From: Symsagittifera roscoffensis | Lineage: Eukaryota > Xenacoelomorpha > Acoela > Convolutidae | Length of the DNA: 64,000 nucleotides | Assembly (NCBI RefSeq): GCF_963678635.1 | Contig: NC_087067.1 | Coordinates: 53,622,233-53,686,232, forward strand | Direction: 5' to 3' | In this document: piece after piece, positions 24,116 through 34,370 of the stretch | How positions within the stretch are numbered: the stretch's first letter is position 1 | Layout: each line of letters opens with the position of its first letter | Translations under genes and position numbers: made by a program | The notes under the pieces: model-generated | Databases searched by the model: none | What the model was told of the DNA's origin: nothing | Seen by the model: only the letters and a program-made list of their open reading frames with translations

Positions 24116-24320
24116 TTAATTTTCACTCCATACTATCTTCGGCGTGGCTTCCGTGGGGGATCGATGGCATCCCTTTTTCCGCTGCCGGTCCCATCTTGAC
24201 GAGACGGATGGCACTGGGACCCTCCCAACCGTGATCGAGCAGATGGGATTCGAACCCAAGCCCTTCGTGTTAAAAGCCGGGCTTCGTATCAAAGCGGCCA
24301 CGGCCGCTCAACATTCATGC
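24116..24320 (-). repeat. tRNA-derived SINE, a different family, minus strand
   Basis: Read on the minus strand, about 24310-24235 folds tRNA-like: a 7-bp acceptor stem with two wobbles (TGAGCGG / CTGCTCG), an A-box-like GTGGCCGCTTTGA and a perfect B box GGTTCGAATCC. A ~110-bp GC-rich body follows (ending near 24126), with an internal inverted pair around GTCCCA / TGGGAC. The body and missing intact anticodon arm argue for a SINE rather than a tRNA gene. It is GC-richer than its surroundings. Confidence 0.55.
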
Positions 24321-24839
24321 ATCATGTGATAGTTACCGCTAGACATCGTTTTCTTGTATCTAATCAAACTGCTCCTCCTTTTGTGTTCGCATTAGATATA
24401 TCTTGTACCTTTTTAAGTTGTGATAATGTCAAAACCTGGTTGATGTTGATGTCTGAAAATGAAGCGATTGAAAATGAAAATGATCACGGAAAAAACCTTA
24501 GTTAGAACTGTTGTAGGAACTTCATTCGATAGAAATGGCTGAAGTTTTTGTAGATGAAGTTTTTTATTAAGAGTAATGAATGTAGTGAAGACAAGACTCT
24601 TATATAGGTTTGCTGATTTTTTTCAGGAAAAAGTCTTAAAACATTGATGCATTTAAGTATATATGAACTTATTGAGTTCAATTGAAATTCATCTGCTGAA
24701 AGTGACTCAGCTAGCACTCTCCAAATACGAACGTGCAAATGGCGCAAAAAAACGTGAACGATTTCTAGTTTCGAAAGTGGAATTTAATTTTTAGATTTCG
24801 GGCGGAATAAAAACTTTGCCTGTTGATCTAGTTTTCTCA

Positions 24840-25025
24840 AGCTGGCTTAATGTTATCAAAAACGCGCCAATCATAAATCGTTCTAGAATTTCAAAGAGCT
24901 TAAAGGGCATCTATTTTTTTCTTCGAAATTCGAAAGTTGAGATTTTTTCAACAAAGTTAGTGTTTTTTTTACGTGTACTATGAATCTTTTCCAATCTTCG
25001 ATTGGCTATGTTCTTGTTATCAAGG
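24840..25025 (+). repeat. dispersed repeat (same family as 8140-8301)
   Basis: A nearly complete copy: TTATCAAAAACGCGCCAATC, a TTCTAGAATTTCAAAGAGCT block, TCTTCGAAATTCGAAAGTTG, and the end block TTTTCCAATCTTCGATTGGC. Related copies end at 2735, 8301, 15140 and 17765. Confidence 0.6.
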
Positions 25026-25404
25026 TTTTCGTTGTATGAAAAATGTTTTGAAGCTCCGCTTTGCCTCAGTTTTTTCCAAATTGTTTTCTCCTAATTATTA
25101 CGCAACCTAAATCGAACTTGCGTCTTGTTGTAACTTCGTGATCTGAACAATTTCTCTGTGCTGTTGTTGTTGTTTTCAGCCGCGAGTAGGAGTTTCCGGC
25201 CTGCTCAAATCGAGCCCGTGAAATTATTACACAAAAAATTATCGCACTCGGAAAAATCAAATTTTTCATTTTTGTCGTTTTTTGTAGTCTTTTGGACATT
25301 TTTTGAATATATCCTCCCAAATCCTATATTTTCGGTCAGAACAAGCTCTGGAAAGCTCCCCTGCATTAGCATCTAAGCCCAAGTTTAAGGAGAAACAACT
25401 CAGG

Positions 25405-25640
25405 TTTTGGGCAAAGTCCGATTTTTAAAATTACGCATTTCATCCCGCATCAGTATATTTAATTCAAAATTTATCAAACGTGTAGCTTCAGCGAGGCTTT
25501 TGGCTTTTTTATCGAGATATGGGAAAATTATGGTTTGCCTTTTTTTCAACATTTTTCATTTGTTTCGATATGTTTTTCATATGTTTGTGTTGTATCGCAA
25601 GTGGTGCGAAGTGTCGCTCCCCTTTATGATTAATGATGTT
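25405..25640 (+). repeat. composite repeat upstream of zinc-finger ORF 3
   Basis: ATTACGCATTTCATCCCGCA and following blocks as at 13.7 and 20.2 kb; ends with GTATCGCAAGTGGTGCGAAG (25593-25612) and a damaged second hairpin arm. As at 20.2 kb, similarity continues into the zinc-finger leader and ORF. Confidence 0.62.
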
Positions 25641-25768
25641 TTTCAACATATTAAGCAGTTGTCTGTAACGGTTAAAAGTTTCTGTTTTGATTTCAGATCT
25701 TTGTTTTTGTCTTTTGCTGACGGCTGAATTTGAAATAGCTGTCGACTTTGATTTTCTGTTAAAAAGTT

Positions 25769-26830
25769 ATGAAATTGTTTATTTGCTGGCTGTGTGATTT
25801 CCCAGGACACGATGAGACTGAGCTTCAGGCTCATCTGAAGACATTGAAGCATGTGAAAAATCTGGTTGCTCATAACTTGTTTTGCCCCGAGTACCTGGAA
25901 TCAATGAGTCGATCGAATTTCTTCGAATTGGAACGGAATGGAAGTTGTGCCTCTACGGGTGTAGTGAGTAGGGTGAATAGACCAGAAGCAGCTGGTCTGC
26001 TGGCCGAAATGAAAGTAGAGGAGGTCAATCAGCCACGAGAAGTACAAGAAGCACAGCATGGACCAGAAGAGCAACAAGGAGAAACTTATGAACAAAGAGA
26101 AGAGCACCAACATGGCCCAAATCGATTATCCGAATCGCAACAAGAACATATTGTTCAAGGGCAGAAACTTCTGGATTCAAAAGCGAGGAAACGAAAAGTG
26201 GTTTTGGCCCACGATGAAGAGCCCCCTCATAAGCGACCAAGACTGGCGACAATTTCTACTATGGATAACTATAAGATATATGTGACATACCTTACTTGCG
26301 TGTGCTGCGATATAGGATTTCCCTACAGCAAGAAGTCATTTCAAAACCACATTGATAGTGCAATGCATTCGAAAAGGAAGAAATATATCCAATATGCTTT
26401 TTATAAATGTTCAAAATGTGAGAATAATTTCGAAGAATGTCAAATATCGGAACACTTTGGACCGAAAAGGAAATTCGGCTCAGCATTGCGATGTGCTAAA
26501 GTAAGGAGAGGAATGAATTCTGTATGTGCGATAAATATGTTTAATTGTTCAAATTGTAATGTCAGCTTCAACAGCTTAGATGCAGTATTAAAGCACATCA
26601 ATGATCCGGAACACTTGCAGAAGAGAGATGATATTCCATGGAACTGTTGGAAACGCCGCAATATTTTTAGGGACGGAATCGGGGGCATATTCTGCAATGC
26701 CTGTCTCAGATCTCTGAAATCTGTCAATGCTTTGATATATCACGGAGTTTGTAATAGCTACCATTTGATGCAAGTTGAGCATCAGGATCGCCCTATGACA
26801 GGCTATTATGCAAAACAACTAATCAAATGA
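25769..26830 (+). CDS. C2H2 zinc-finger protein (matrin/U1-C/JAZ-like fingers), copy 3
   Basis: An intact 353-residue intronless ORF. Finger 1 at residues 6-28 is nearly identical to the ORF at 20505. Further C-x2-C pairs lie near residues 177, 214, 260 and 309, with H-x5-H or close variants after them (for example HIDSAMH and HINDPEH). The family block LFCPEYLESMSRSNFFELERN follows finger 1. The linker (about residues 75-150) is acidic and Q/E-rich, ending in a basic patch KARKRK that may be a nuclear signal. The ATG is chosen because similarity to copies 1 and 2 begins within a few residues of it. The finger type suggests RNA or RNA-protein binding; the target is unknown. Confidence 0.72.
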   Translation: MKLFICWLCDFPGHDETELQAHLKTLKHVKNLVAHNLFCPEYLESMSRSNFFELERNGSCASTGVVSRVNRPEAAGLLAEMKVEEVNQPREVQEAQHGPEEQQGETYEQREEHQHGPNRLSESQQEHIVQGQKLLDSKARKRKVVLAHDEEPPHKRPRLATISTMDNYKIYVTYLTCVCCDIGFPYSKKSFQNHIDSAMHSKRKKYIQYAFYKCSKCENNFEECQISEHFGPKRKFGSALRCAKVRRGMNSVCAINMFNCSNCNVSFNSLDAVLKHINDPEHLQKRDDIPWNCWKRRNIFRDGIGGIFCNACLRSLKSVNALIYHGVCNSYHLMQVEHQDRPMTGYYAKQLIK

Positions 26831-29700
26831 AATAGAGCTCTAATTAGTCGAGTTTTTATCAAGAAAGGCAAAATGAACTTGTAAATTTGCACTTTTCTAC
26901 TGATATTATTATTAATTTGGTTTTAATCCAGTTTTGGTTTTAATTCATTTTTAGTTTTAATTTTGGTTTTCGCAATGCTGTTACATTGTATTTCCGCCAT
27001 AAAACTGTTGCCAATTTGTATGAAAGTGCGCTTCCGCATAGTTTTTTCTTTGGTCGCTACAACATCACTGTTTGAATCAGAGCTTTTCTTGGGTTTTCAT
27101 GAGACGAGGCGATTTTTTCGGTCAACCATGTTGATGTAACAAAAGTCTTTCAGTTCTGAAGTTTTCAATCCCCATGACGGAAGAGCTTTCAATCTTTGTT
27201 TTTTTTGGATCAAAATGATTGTGTTTATTGCCGATTCTTTTCGTATTACAGATTTTTTTCAGAGAGACATTAAATTCAATTTTTGATTTGCAAAACCCGG
27301 TTTTTCAAGTTTCAGACAATTGAAAAAGTTAAGTTGGTAACCCTGGGAGCAAGGCGGCGTTGATTTTTCCGCCGGAGTTTCTCCGGAAGAAGACTTTTCT
27401 TCTTTCGAGGAGGAAAAAAGATGGTCTGCACCATGCAACAGGACATTGTGCGTATTTTCGCACTCAGGTTTTGTGCATTTTCTAGCCTTTGACATTAACT
27501 TCTTAGTCTTAGCAACCAGTACTTATAGGTTTTCGCCGTACCTGCGAACGATCCTGAAAATTTGATTTGTAACTTATTGGGCTGGTGTAATACCAAGTAC
27601 TGTTTTCGCGGAAGTTTTGTTCGGTCTTACGGAGGTTAACGGCGTCTGGGTTATATCTTAGACCAGGTATGTCTTAGTAAGTATCAAAAAGTTGATAACA
27701 GAGAGATGCGAGTAGCTTTTCTCGCGCGTGCTGCAACTAACTTGCACCGACAAGAAAACCATTAATGGTTTTAAATCAAAAAAACGGTTGCCAGAGCTGA
27801 CGGTGGCTTAGCCCATAACTATCGTAGATTGCACTCAAAACCTGTTCTATAGGCCTCCATTCCTGGGGTGTTGGTCTACAACTGTCGTAGATTGCGCTTG
27901 ACTCTTGCTATAAAAGGCCTCCGTTTTTTGTCTGAACCTATTTGAAAGGCTTCCGTTTGTCCACTCTCTCTCTCTCTCTCTCTCCTAATTCGTATGGTAT
28001 CTGATAAAATCTTGTAATCAGCCTCCGAATTTCTGTTGATTTTCATTAAACCCCTAGGGCGTATGTGACAAGATTTTTTAGTCACTGTTTGACTAATTGT
28101 GACAAGATATTTTCTCTAATTCAGCTTCAAATAATTGCCTAAATCTCTGCTTCGAACAATTGCCTCGAGTATTAAAAGCTTTTGCTGGTCGGGATCCTTC
28201 AAATGAAATTGTACAATTCTGCAAGCTTTTGCAGATACCCACTGTGTCGTCACCGCGGTCCAGAATTAGAGTTGAGTTCAACCCGAGAATATTACCTCAA
28301 CTGCTCTTTTCGTGGCAATTCGATAACGTCGCGCAATATTTTTCCCGTATTTGTGGTTCGTCTACTCTGGGTCAAGGGTCGTAAATGGTGCTCGCATTTC
28401 CATTAATGAAGATGCTTCAAAATTTATTGAATATCGTGGAAGTTTTTGGCTATTTCACCCCATTTCCGGCGTAAAAAGGCTATTTACATTCAAACGCTGA
28501 AAATATCCTTTAATCTCGGTTACGGAGGGTCGGTCATAGTTCCGGTCGGGTCCTAGTATAGTTCAATTTTTCTCAACTAACCTAACATCAACCCTTTTTT
28601 CTGTTGACTGGAAGTCTCAGATCGTTTACTCTGACCTGATACCCTAGACCGATGTGATCTTCGAGGTTTTTCGGAAGCTTTGGAAGAAGCCACTTCCCCC
28701 GAACGCGATGAAACGGAACTTACTTGTTCCTCAGCTCCTACAAAGTTCCTAGCTTTGTATTACTTCATCGTGTCTTTTCGTCACCAGGTCATGCCACTGG
28801 TCTAGTTCGTCAACAGTCTTATCTCTATTAGTAGCAGTTTTGGCCAGATGACTAACATCGTTTAAAAAGCCTTGTTCAGGAAAACATTTGCGTTTTTGAT
28901 ATAGTTCTTAAGATTTACTTAAGTTTGTTCTCTATGGCTGCGTGAGTGTATTTATAAACACTGAGGTGCTTAATTTCAAGAAACTTTGGTACCTTGTGGC
29001 CTAATTCGTGGTTATTGAGGGAAACTTATTATGCTTTTCACATCAAGAGAGGGACGTATCAAACCTTAATTCGATGCAAATTAAACTTCTCTTTTTGTGG
29101 CTATTTGGTCGATAACGGCGCGCCTTTATCCCGTATTTCTGGTATTTTGCAGTTTTTCTGGTTCGTCTGTTCCCGCGTTGCGGCACAAAATCTTGCTCGC
29201 AGTTATCAGTTTTGCTTGCCTTTGATGAAAGAGGTTTTTTCAAAATAAATTGAATATTCGGGCGTAAAAAGGGCCTATAAATGAATCCAATAACCAACGG
29301 CCACATAAAGCACCGAACCTTTTTAGCAAATGATTAATTTCTTTTTTTTTTGAAAAATGCTGATTTGACCGACAAAAACCTGTCAATCAAGGTCGGCCAA
29401 GGTCGTTTTATGAAATTAACTAATCACTTTTACATTGAAAAAACCAAAAGTTTTTTTGAGAGTTTCGAACCCGGTTACGGAGGATCGGTCGTATTTGATG
29501 TCGGTAACGTAAGCCGCACTGCCCTTGTCTGTCTTTTGACTACATTTATAGTTCATTTGTGTGCAGTTACGTTCTTGTTGTAGCTTTCTATTTGCTCAGC
29601 AACAGTTATGAGATAGTTTTTTTTTTAATTCTTAGAACTTTTATCTGAATTTTTGTTGCCTGTAATACATGGAATTTATGCCAGACTTCCGATGCCGGTT
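26831..29700 (+). other. intergenic, no gene seen
   Basis: Contains a (CT)n run at about 27963-27984 and a diverged repeat pair at 28300-28560 and 29090-29520. The open frames (for example 27259-27495 on the minus strand) show no family motif. The RPL5 promoter should lie at the right end (about 29500-29770); no clear TATA box is visible. Confidence 0.5.
28300..28560 (+). repeat. diverged dispersed repeat, copy 1 (copy 2 at 29090-29520)
   Basis: Shared words in the same order: CGATAACG-CGCG, CCCGTATTT, GGTTCGTCT, ATTGAATAT-CG, GGCGTAAAAAGG and CGGTTACGGAGG-TCGGTC. A lone TTACGGAGGTTAACGG also occurs at about 27638. The copies are old and interrupted by indels. Confidence 0.5.
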
Positions 29701-29773
29701 TGATTAAAGTGGGTTGACTTGATTTTGTTGTTAATTGATTGAGTTTGTGTGGTTGTGGTTTGAGAGTATTGTG

Positions 29774-31517
29774 ATGTTGGTAAAGCTGGTGAAGAACAAT
29801 GCCTACTTCAAGAGGTACCAGGTCAAGTTCAGGAGGAGGCGGGAGGGCAAGACTGACTACTATGCGAGGAAGCGACTGGTCACCCAGGCCAAAAACAAGT
29901 ACAACACTCCCAAGTACCGAGTGGTGTCCAGAGTGACCAACAAAGACGTCATCGCACAACTGGTCTACTCCACAATCACCGGAGACAAGGCAAGACACTC
30001 AACAATCACTCGCAACATGCTAACACTCCACTTCAACTTACTAGCTAACCACTAACCTTGTTTGTAAATTGGACGATCCTGAAAGCGCAACTGTTGTCAA
30101 AATCCGCCTTTAATCGCTTGCCTATTGATGACTTCAAGCGATAGTCAATTTTAATAATTATAGCTTGTAATTGGTTTCGGTTTAAAAATTTCTATCGAAT
30201 TAAGCAAAAATGTGTAATTGAATCCGTTCACAGAGGCTATTTGTAGTGGATTTAATGCATGAAAAGCTGCTGTTTCAAACTATGTCAAAGTATTTGTATT
30301 TGCAATTTGAGACATTAGATATAATTGGTGTAAAATGTTTTTAAACTCCGTGCTTAAACTGTTTTCAATTGTTTTTAATTTTTAAGCTGTTTAGGTGGTG
30401 GTTGCAGCCTATGCACATGAGTTGCCCAGCTATGGTCTGCCGGTGGGTCTGACGAACTATGCGGCATGTTATTGTGTGGGACTCCTCTTGGCCAGGAGGA
30501 CACTGAGGCACTACAAGTTGGATGACATCTACGAGGGACAGGCAGAGATAGACGGCGAGCAGTTCGAGGCAAGTACTCATCGCGAACAGCTGCACAAGAC
30601 CTTAGAATAATATACCACTGCAACACAAAGCGGCCATTTTTACTACCGTTTCTCAGATTTGTTGGCGAAGATTGTATTTGAATTTGAGTTGTTGCGTTTT
30701 TGTTCTGTTGAATGTTTTCAACCGTAATTTGCCGCCTTGTCTTTCATGGGAATCTATTAACTAATGATTTGCTGTAATGCAGGTGGAGCCGGTGCCAGGC
30801 CAGAGGGGTCCGTTCCGTTGCTATCTGGACACTGGACTGGCCAGGACCTCCAAGGGGGCCAGGATATTCGGGGTGCTCAAGGGCGCAGTGGACGGGGGCA
30901 TGGCAATACCTCACAAGTACAAGCGATTCCCAGGCTACACTCCTGCAGAGGGGGAGGATGAGGAGAACTATGATGCAGCCGAACACAGACGGTAAACACA
31001 GATACGATTTCTTATCTTCTTGAATGAGCTTCAGATCTTTATCATTTAAATGCTTTGAATGATTTTATACATCTGTATCTATATCTGTGTACGGAGCCCA
31101 CTGCACGACTATATGTATTTTGATTTAATCGTTAACAGAGCTTGTCAAGTCACAGTTGTTGTCGCTAAGAGTAATTGAGCTATTAGCCTAGGTAATATTT
31201 AGCCTCTACTCGAATAACATGGTTGATGTGTCAGGTACATCTTCGGACAACACGTGGCAGACTACATGCGCTCTCTGATGGAGGAAGATGATGACGTCTA
31301 CAAGCGACAGTTCTCCCGATTCATCAAGAACGGAATCACTCCCGACAACATGGAGGCACTCTACAGTAAAGTACACGCGGCCATCAGAGCCAACCCCGAA
31401 CACAAGAAGGCGGAGAAGGCAGCCTTCAAGCCGGGCAAGAGATTCAACGCCAAGAAACTCACCTACCAGGAGAGGTTCGCAAAGAGACCTCGACTGGAGG
31501 ACCTGCAGGAGAGTTAG
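29774..31517 (+). CDS. RPL5: 60S ribosomal protein L5 (uL18)
   Basis: Exons 29774-29989, 30395-30568, 30783-30991, 31235-31517 (stop 31515-31517), giving about 293 residues against ~297 in other animals. Diagnostic stretches: [20 protein letters not shown] near the N-terminus, [19 protein letters not shown] opening exon 2, [10 protein letters not shown] with [11 protein letters not shown] in exon 3, and [11 protein letters not shown] in exon 4. RPL5 is a large-subunit protein that binds 5S rRNA with RPL11. The C-terminus is shorter and less lysine-rich than usual. Introns 1 and 2 use GC donors (29990 and 30569), intron 3 a GT donor with phase 2. The ATG at 29774 gives an N-terminus one residue shorter than usual; a separate start exon upstream, as in vertebrates, cannot be excluded. 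Confidence 0.95.
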
Positions 31518-31988
31518 ACTCCTCCTCACCTCTTCTGCAAAAGAGGGCCAAGAGAACTTATTTCGTGCAAACATTGAACTGCCTATGTTTTTGATTTCAT
31601 TGTTGATTTATAAGGGATCAATTATGACATAAACGCATGTTTCGTGTTTCACTTGAATTGACTTCTCAAGGCGACTTTGTACTGTCAAGGTGACTTCTCA
31701 GGTGGAGCTTAGCTTTGTATTTTAGTATGAGGCTTTTTTCAAGAAAACTTCCAAGTGTTTTTGCAAAATTTTGGCGTTATTCAGTTATCATTACTCCACC
31801 CCCTCCCCCCTAATACACAGATTTCAAAGAGGTTCCCGCACAAAGCTACAATTGGACAATATAAACATAAAATTTAACATCAATTTTTGGCAGACTTTGA
31901 ATTTACGGCCAATGATTTGCGCTGTTTTGTTGAACCGGATAAGTAACGAAAGCCGACCAATTTCAATTGCGTGAATCCAAACTCATAC

Positions 31989-32171
31989 AAACTCATACTT
32001 GTTAAGAAATGCCGTACAACTTTTAATACGCTCGCGTGAAAAGCGTATTGATATTACACCCTGAGTGCACCCTTGATCAGGGTTTTCCGATAAGAAAAGG
32101 TTGTACGGCATTTCTTAACAAGTATGAGTTTGGATGTGTAAAATCAATACGCTTTTCACGCGAGCGTATTA
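31989..32171 (+). repeat. crossing inverted repeats plus central hairpin
   Basis: Arm a 31989-32020 (32 nt) is the exact reverse complement of 32100-32131; arm b 32024-32052 (29 nt) is the reverse complement of 32143-32171. The order is a-b-a'-b', so the pairings cross. Arm b is itself a small hairpin (AATACGCT / AGCGTATT). Between them, about 32058-32082 forms another hairpin (CCCTGA / TCAGGG). No ORF. Confidence 0.85.
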
Positions 32172-32179
32172 TAGTGTAA

Positions 32180-32340
32180 TAGTGCGATACGACATTTTTC
32201 CCAGCCTAAGTTGTAAATGAATGTGCTACTTTTGGTGGCACTTTGAAGTAAAAGTCTGCATAAGCAGTATATTTATGTGCTTTGACATTTGGTTGTTAAA
32301 GCGTTAACACAGTTGATGCTTTTTTAATTCGCCAAAATAC
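32180..32340 (+). repeat. decayed dispersed repeat hosting the MITE
   Basis: GTGCGATACGACATTTTTCC resembles the SINE 5' block. GTTAACACAGTTGATGCTTT (about 32303-32322) matches 11400 and 14465, where the same block continues as ATGAACCGAAAAA. Here it is cut by the TA-flanked element starting at 32340. Confidence 0.5.
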
Positions 32341-33041
32341 AGTGCTGATTTAAATTAACCGGACATAACGCGGTAAACTTAAAACGCGTTTTTCTCAAAT
32401 TGGGTTGAGTTTAGGTGAAAACTCATGAAGACAAAACTTGCTTAGAATTTTAGCAGAATTAATATGGTGCAATTTGTTTTGCCAAATTCAGGCCCAAAAT
32501 TTTACTCCAAAAATGGGTCATTTTGGCCTTTCTTAGTTAATCAAAAATTACGCCAAAAATACCCAATCGATCACAGACATAATTAGATCAAAATGAGTTT
32601 CTTACGTAGCCCAACAAACTTTAATAAGGCTATATTCTCCAAAACATTGTATAAGTTAATTTATTTTGTTTGATAGATAAAAAGGTCGTTTTTACTGTAT
32701 AAAATAGCAACTATTTATTTAAAAACAATTTTTAAATGGTTTGCAATTTTTTTTGGAGAATATATCCTTCTTAAAGTTTGTTGGGCTACGTAAGAAACTC
32801 ATTTTGATCTAATTATGTCTGTGATCGATTGGGTATTTTTGGCGTAATTTTTGATTAACTAAGAAAAGCCAAAATGAGCCCGAATTTCGCAAAACAAATT
32901 ACACCATACTAATTCGGCTGAAATTTTAAGCAAGTTTTGTCTTCATGAGTTTTCATCTAAACTCAACCCAATTCGAAAAAAAAAACGCGTTTTAAACTTC
33001 AAGTTTAACGCGTTTTGTCCGGTTAATTTAAATCAGCACTG
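32340..33041 (+). mobile_element. fold-back MITE, Tc1/mariner-like ends
   Basis: Flanked by TA on both sides (32338-32339, 33042-33043). Ends CAGTGCTGATTTAAATTAAC and its reverse complement. The inverted arms extend about 290-300 bp with small differences (for example around GATCGATTGGGTATTTTTGG, reverse-complemented at 32561), leaving a ~100-bp AT-rich centre. TA target duplication and CAGTG ends are typical of Tc1/mariner-derived non-autonomous elements. No transposase is present. Confidence 0.85.
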
Positions 33042-33049
33042 TACTTTTG

Positions 33050-34270
33050 TTATTTGCAAATTTTGAATGACTGACGCAAATTTCTTGTCTCTTTTTTTTT
33101 GCTCAGATTCCTCTATCACACCAAGCCGAAAAAACGACACTAATTGGAAAAATAATTTTCTAATTTTTTGAGACTGGTCGGAACATTCTGTTCTACTTGC
33201 ATAGTAACTGGCCATCCTTGCTTACATTTAGTTTTTTTTGGCCTGAAACGTTTTGGTTTGATTTGTTTCATTGGCTTAGTTGCCTTGTATCGCTTGCGTC
33301 TTTTTCTGTGAAGAAATTTTTTTTATCATGCCGAAGGAATAATTTACTTTCTTTGTTTACAGGTTTCGTAACCGCTCTGTGAATTTTGATTTAATGCTCG
33401 GTTAAGGCTGACAATTTTCCTTCTTGTAATGACCCTTCTTGAAAAAATGTTAGGCAAATCGTGAGGTATATATTTTTTTGCTTTTGACTTCCAGCTGATA
33501 TTCTGTCCACTGGTTTGCCTCGGTATATTTGTGATGTATTGCAAGTGGTGTGTAGCTTTGATTTGCTTCTTAAGTTTCGTTTTGTATTTGAACACATATC
33601 AGGTAAACGTTTCTCAAATTGTTTGAAAACATCTCTCTAAACTCGAATGCTCTCTGCCAAAAGACACCAGCATGACTTTGACGAGGCTTAATCTTTCAAA
33701 TCTCAAATTTAATCCATCCTTTCAACAGCGGTGACTTGTTCTTTTTGTTTTTCGTTGCTGCTTTTTTGCTTTTATGGGAACCAATTTTAGTTCTTTCTTA
33801 TAATTTGCCCTCCTAGTTTACTAAAAGAAAACGTATACCCAAAAGTTAAACCGATTTTGTAGTTCTATGGTATCCATTTTTTTGAGGATTCTAACCAGAA
33901 AGAGCCAATAATGCGTTAACAATTATCTATATCCAAAAAGTTTAGCCAACTTGGAAAGAGTCAATGAACGCAAGAGAAAAAAAATTGAAGTCAAATGAAC
34001 TGAACTTGAAAACAAATTCCAAGTCGAACCGCGAAAAGGCAAATTTCTTTTCCAGGAAAAAAAGTAAAGAAAAATCATCACGACTTACATAAGAGTCTGA
34101 ATAACGTGCAGCAAATCTTAATGACTGTGCCTTTTTTGAGAAAAAAAACGACGCTTAGCGAGCAAAGCGGAACTCACTTTTTCGCTATTTTCCAACAAAC
34201 GGTTGCCCTCCGATTGTTTTTGTCCTCCGATTGTCACTTGTGGCAGAAGGAAAACATTAGAGCTTCAAAT
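33050..34270 (+). other. intergenic, AT-rich, no gene seen
   Basis: One very decayed GTGATGTATTGCAAGTGGTG (about 33531-33550) resembles the composite repeat tail. No supported gene between the MITE and the NDK-domain gene. Confidence 0.5.
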
Positions 34271-34274
34271 ATTT

Positions 34275-34280
34275 TTTATT
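34275..34280 (-). terminator. polyadenylation signal of the NDK-domain gene
   Basis: AATAAA on the minus strand, about 90 bases past the stop codon (34371-34373) of the last exon. Confidence 0.55.
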
Positions 34281-34370
34281 ATTTCAAAAATTAAACCTCA
34301 ACTTAAATATCCAATGTGATGAATCAAACCCAAATCATTATCAATTGATCGCTTTTTGCGACGTGTATTC

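Noticed and set aside
24235..24310. A functional tRNA gene on the minus strand
   Set aside because: Acceptor stem and B box are good but no convincing anticodon arm could be drawn, and a SINE-like body follows.
27963..28085. Minus-strand ORF with RERERES run
   Set aside because: Produced by the (CT)n microsatellite.
1000..30000. A CRISPR array based on the recurrent 25-bp hairpin
   Set aside because: Spacing is irregular (hundreds to thousands of bases), copies are diverged, and the DNA is eukaryotic.
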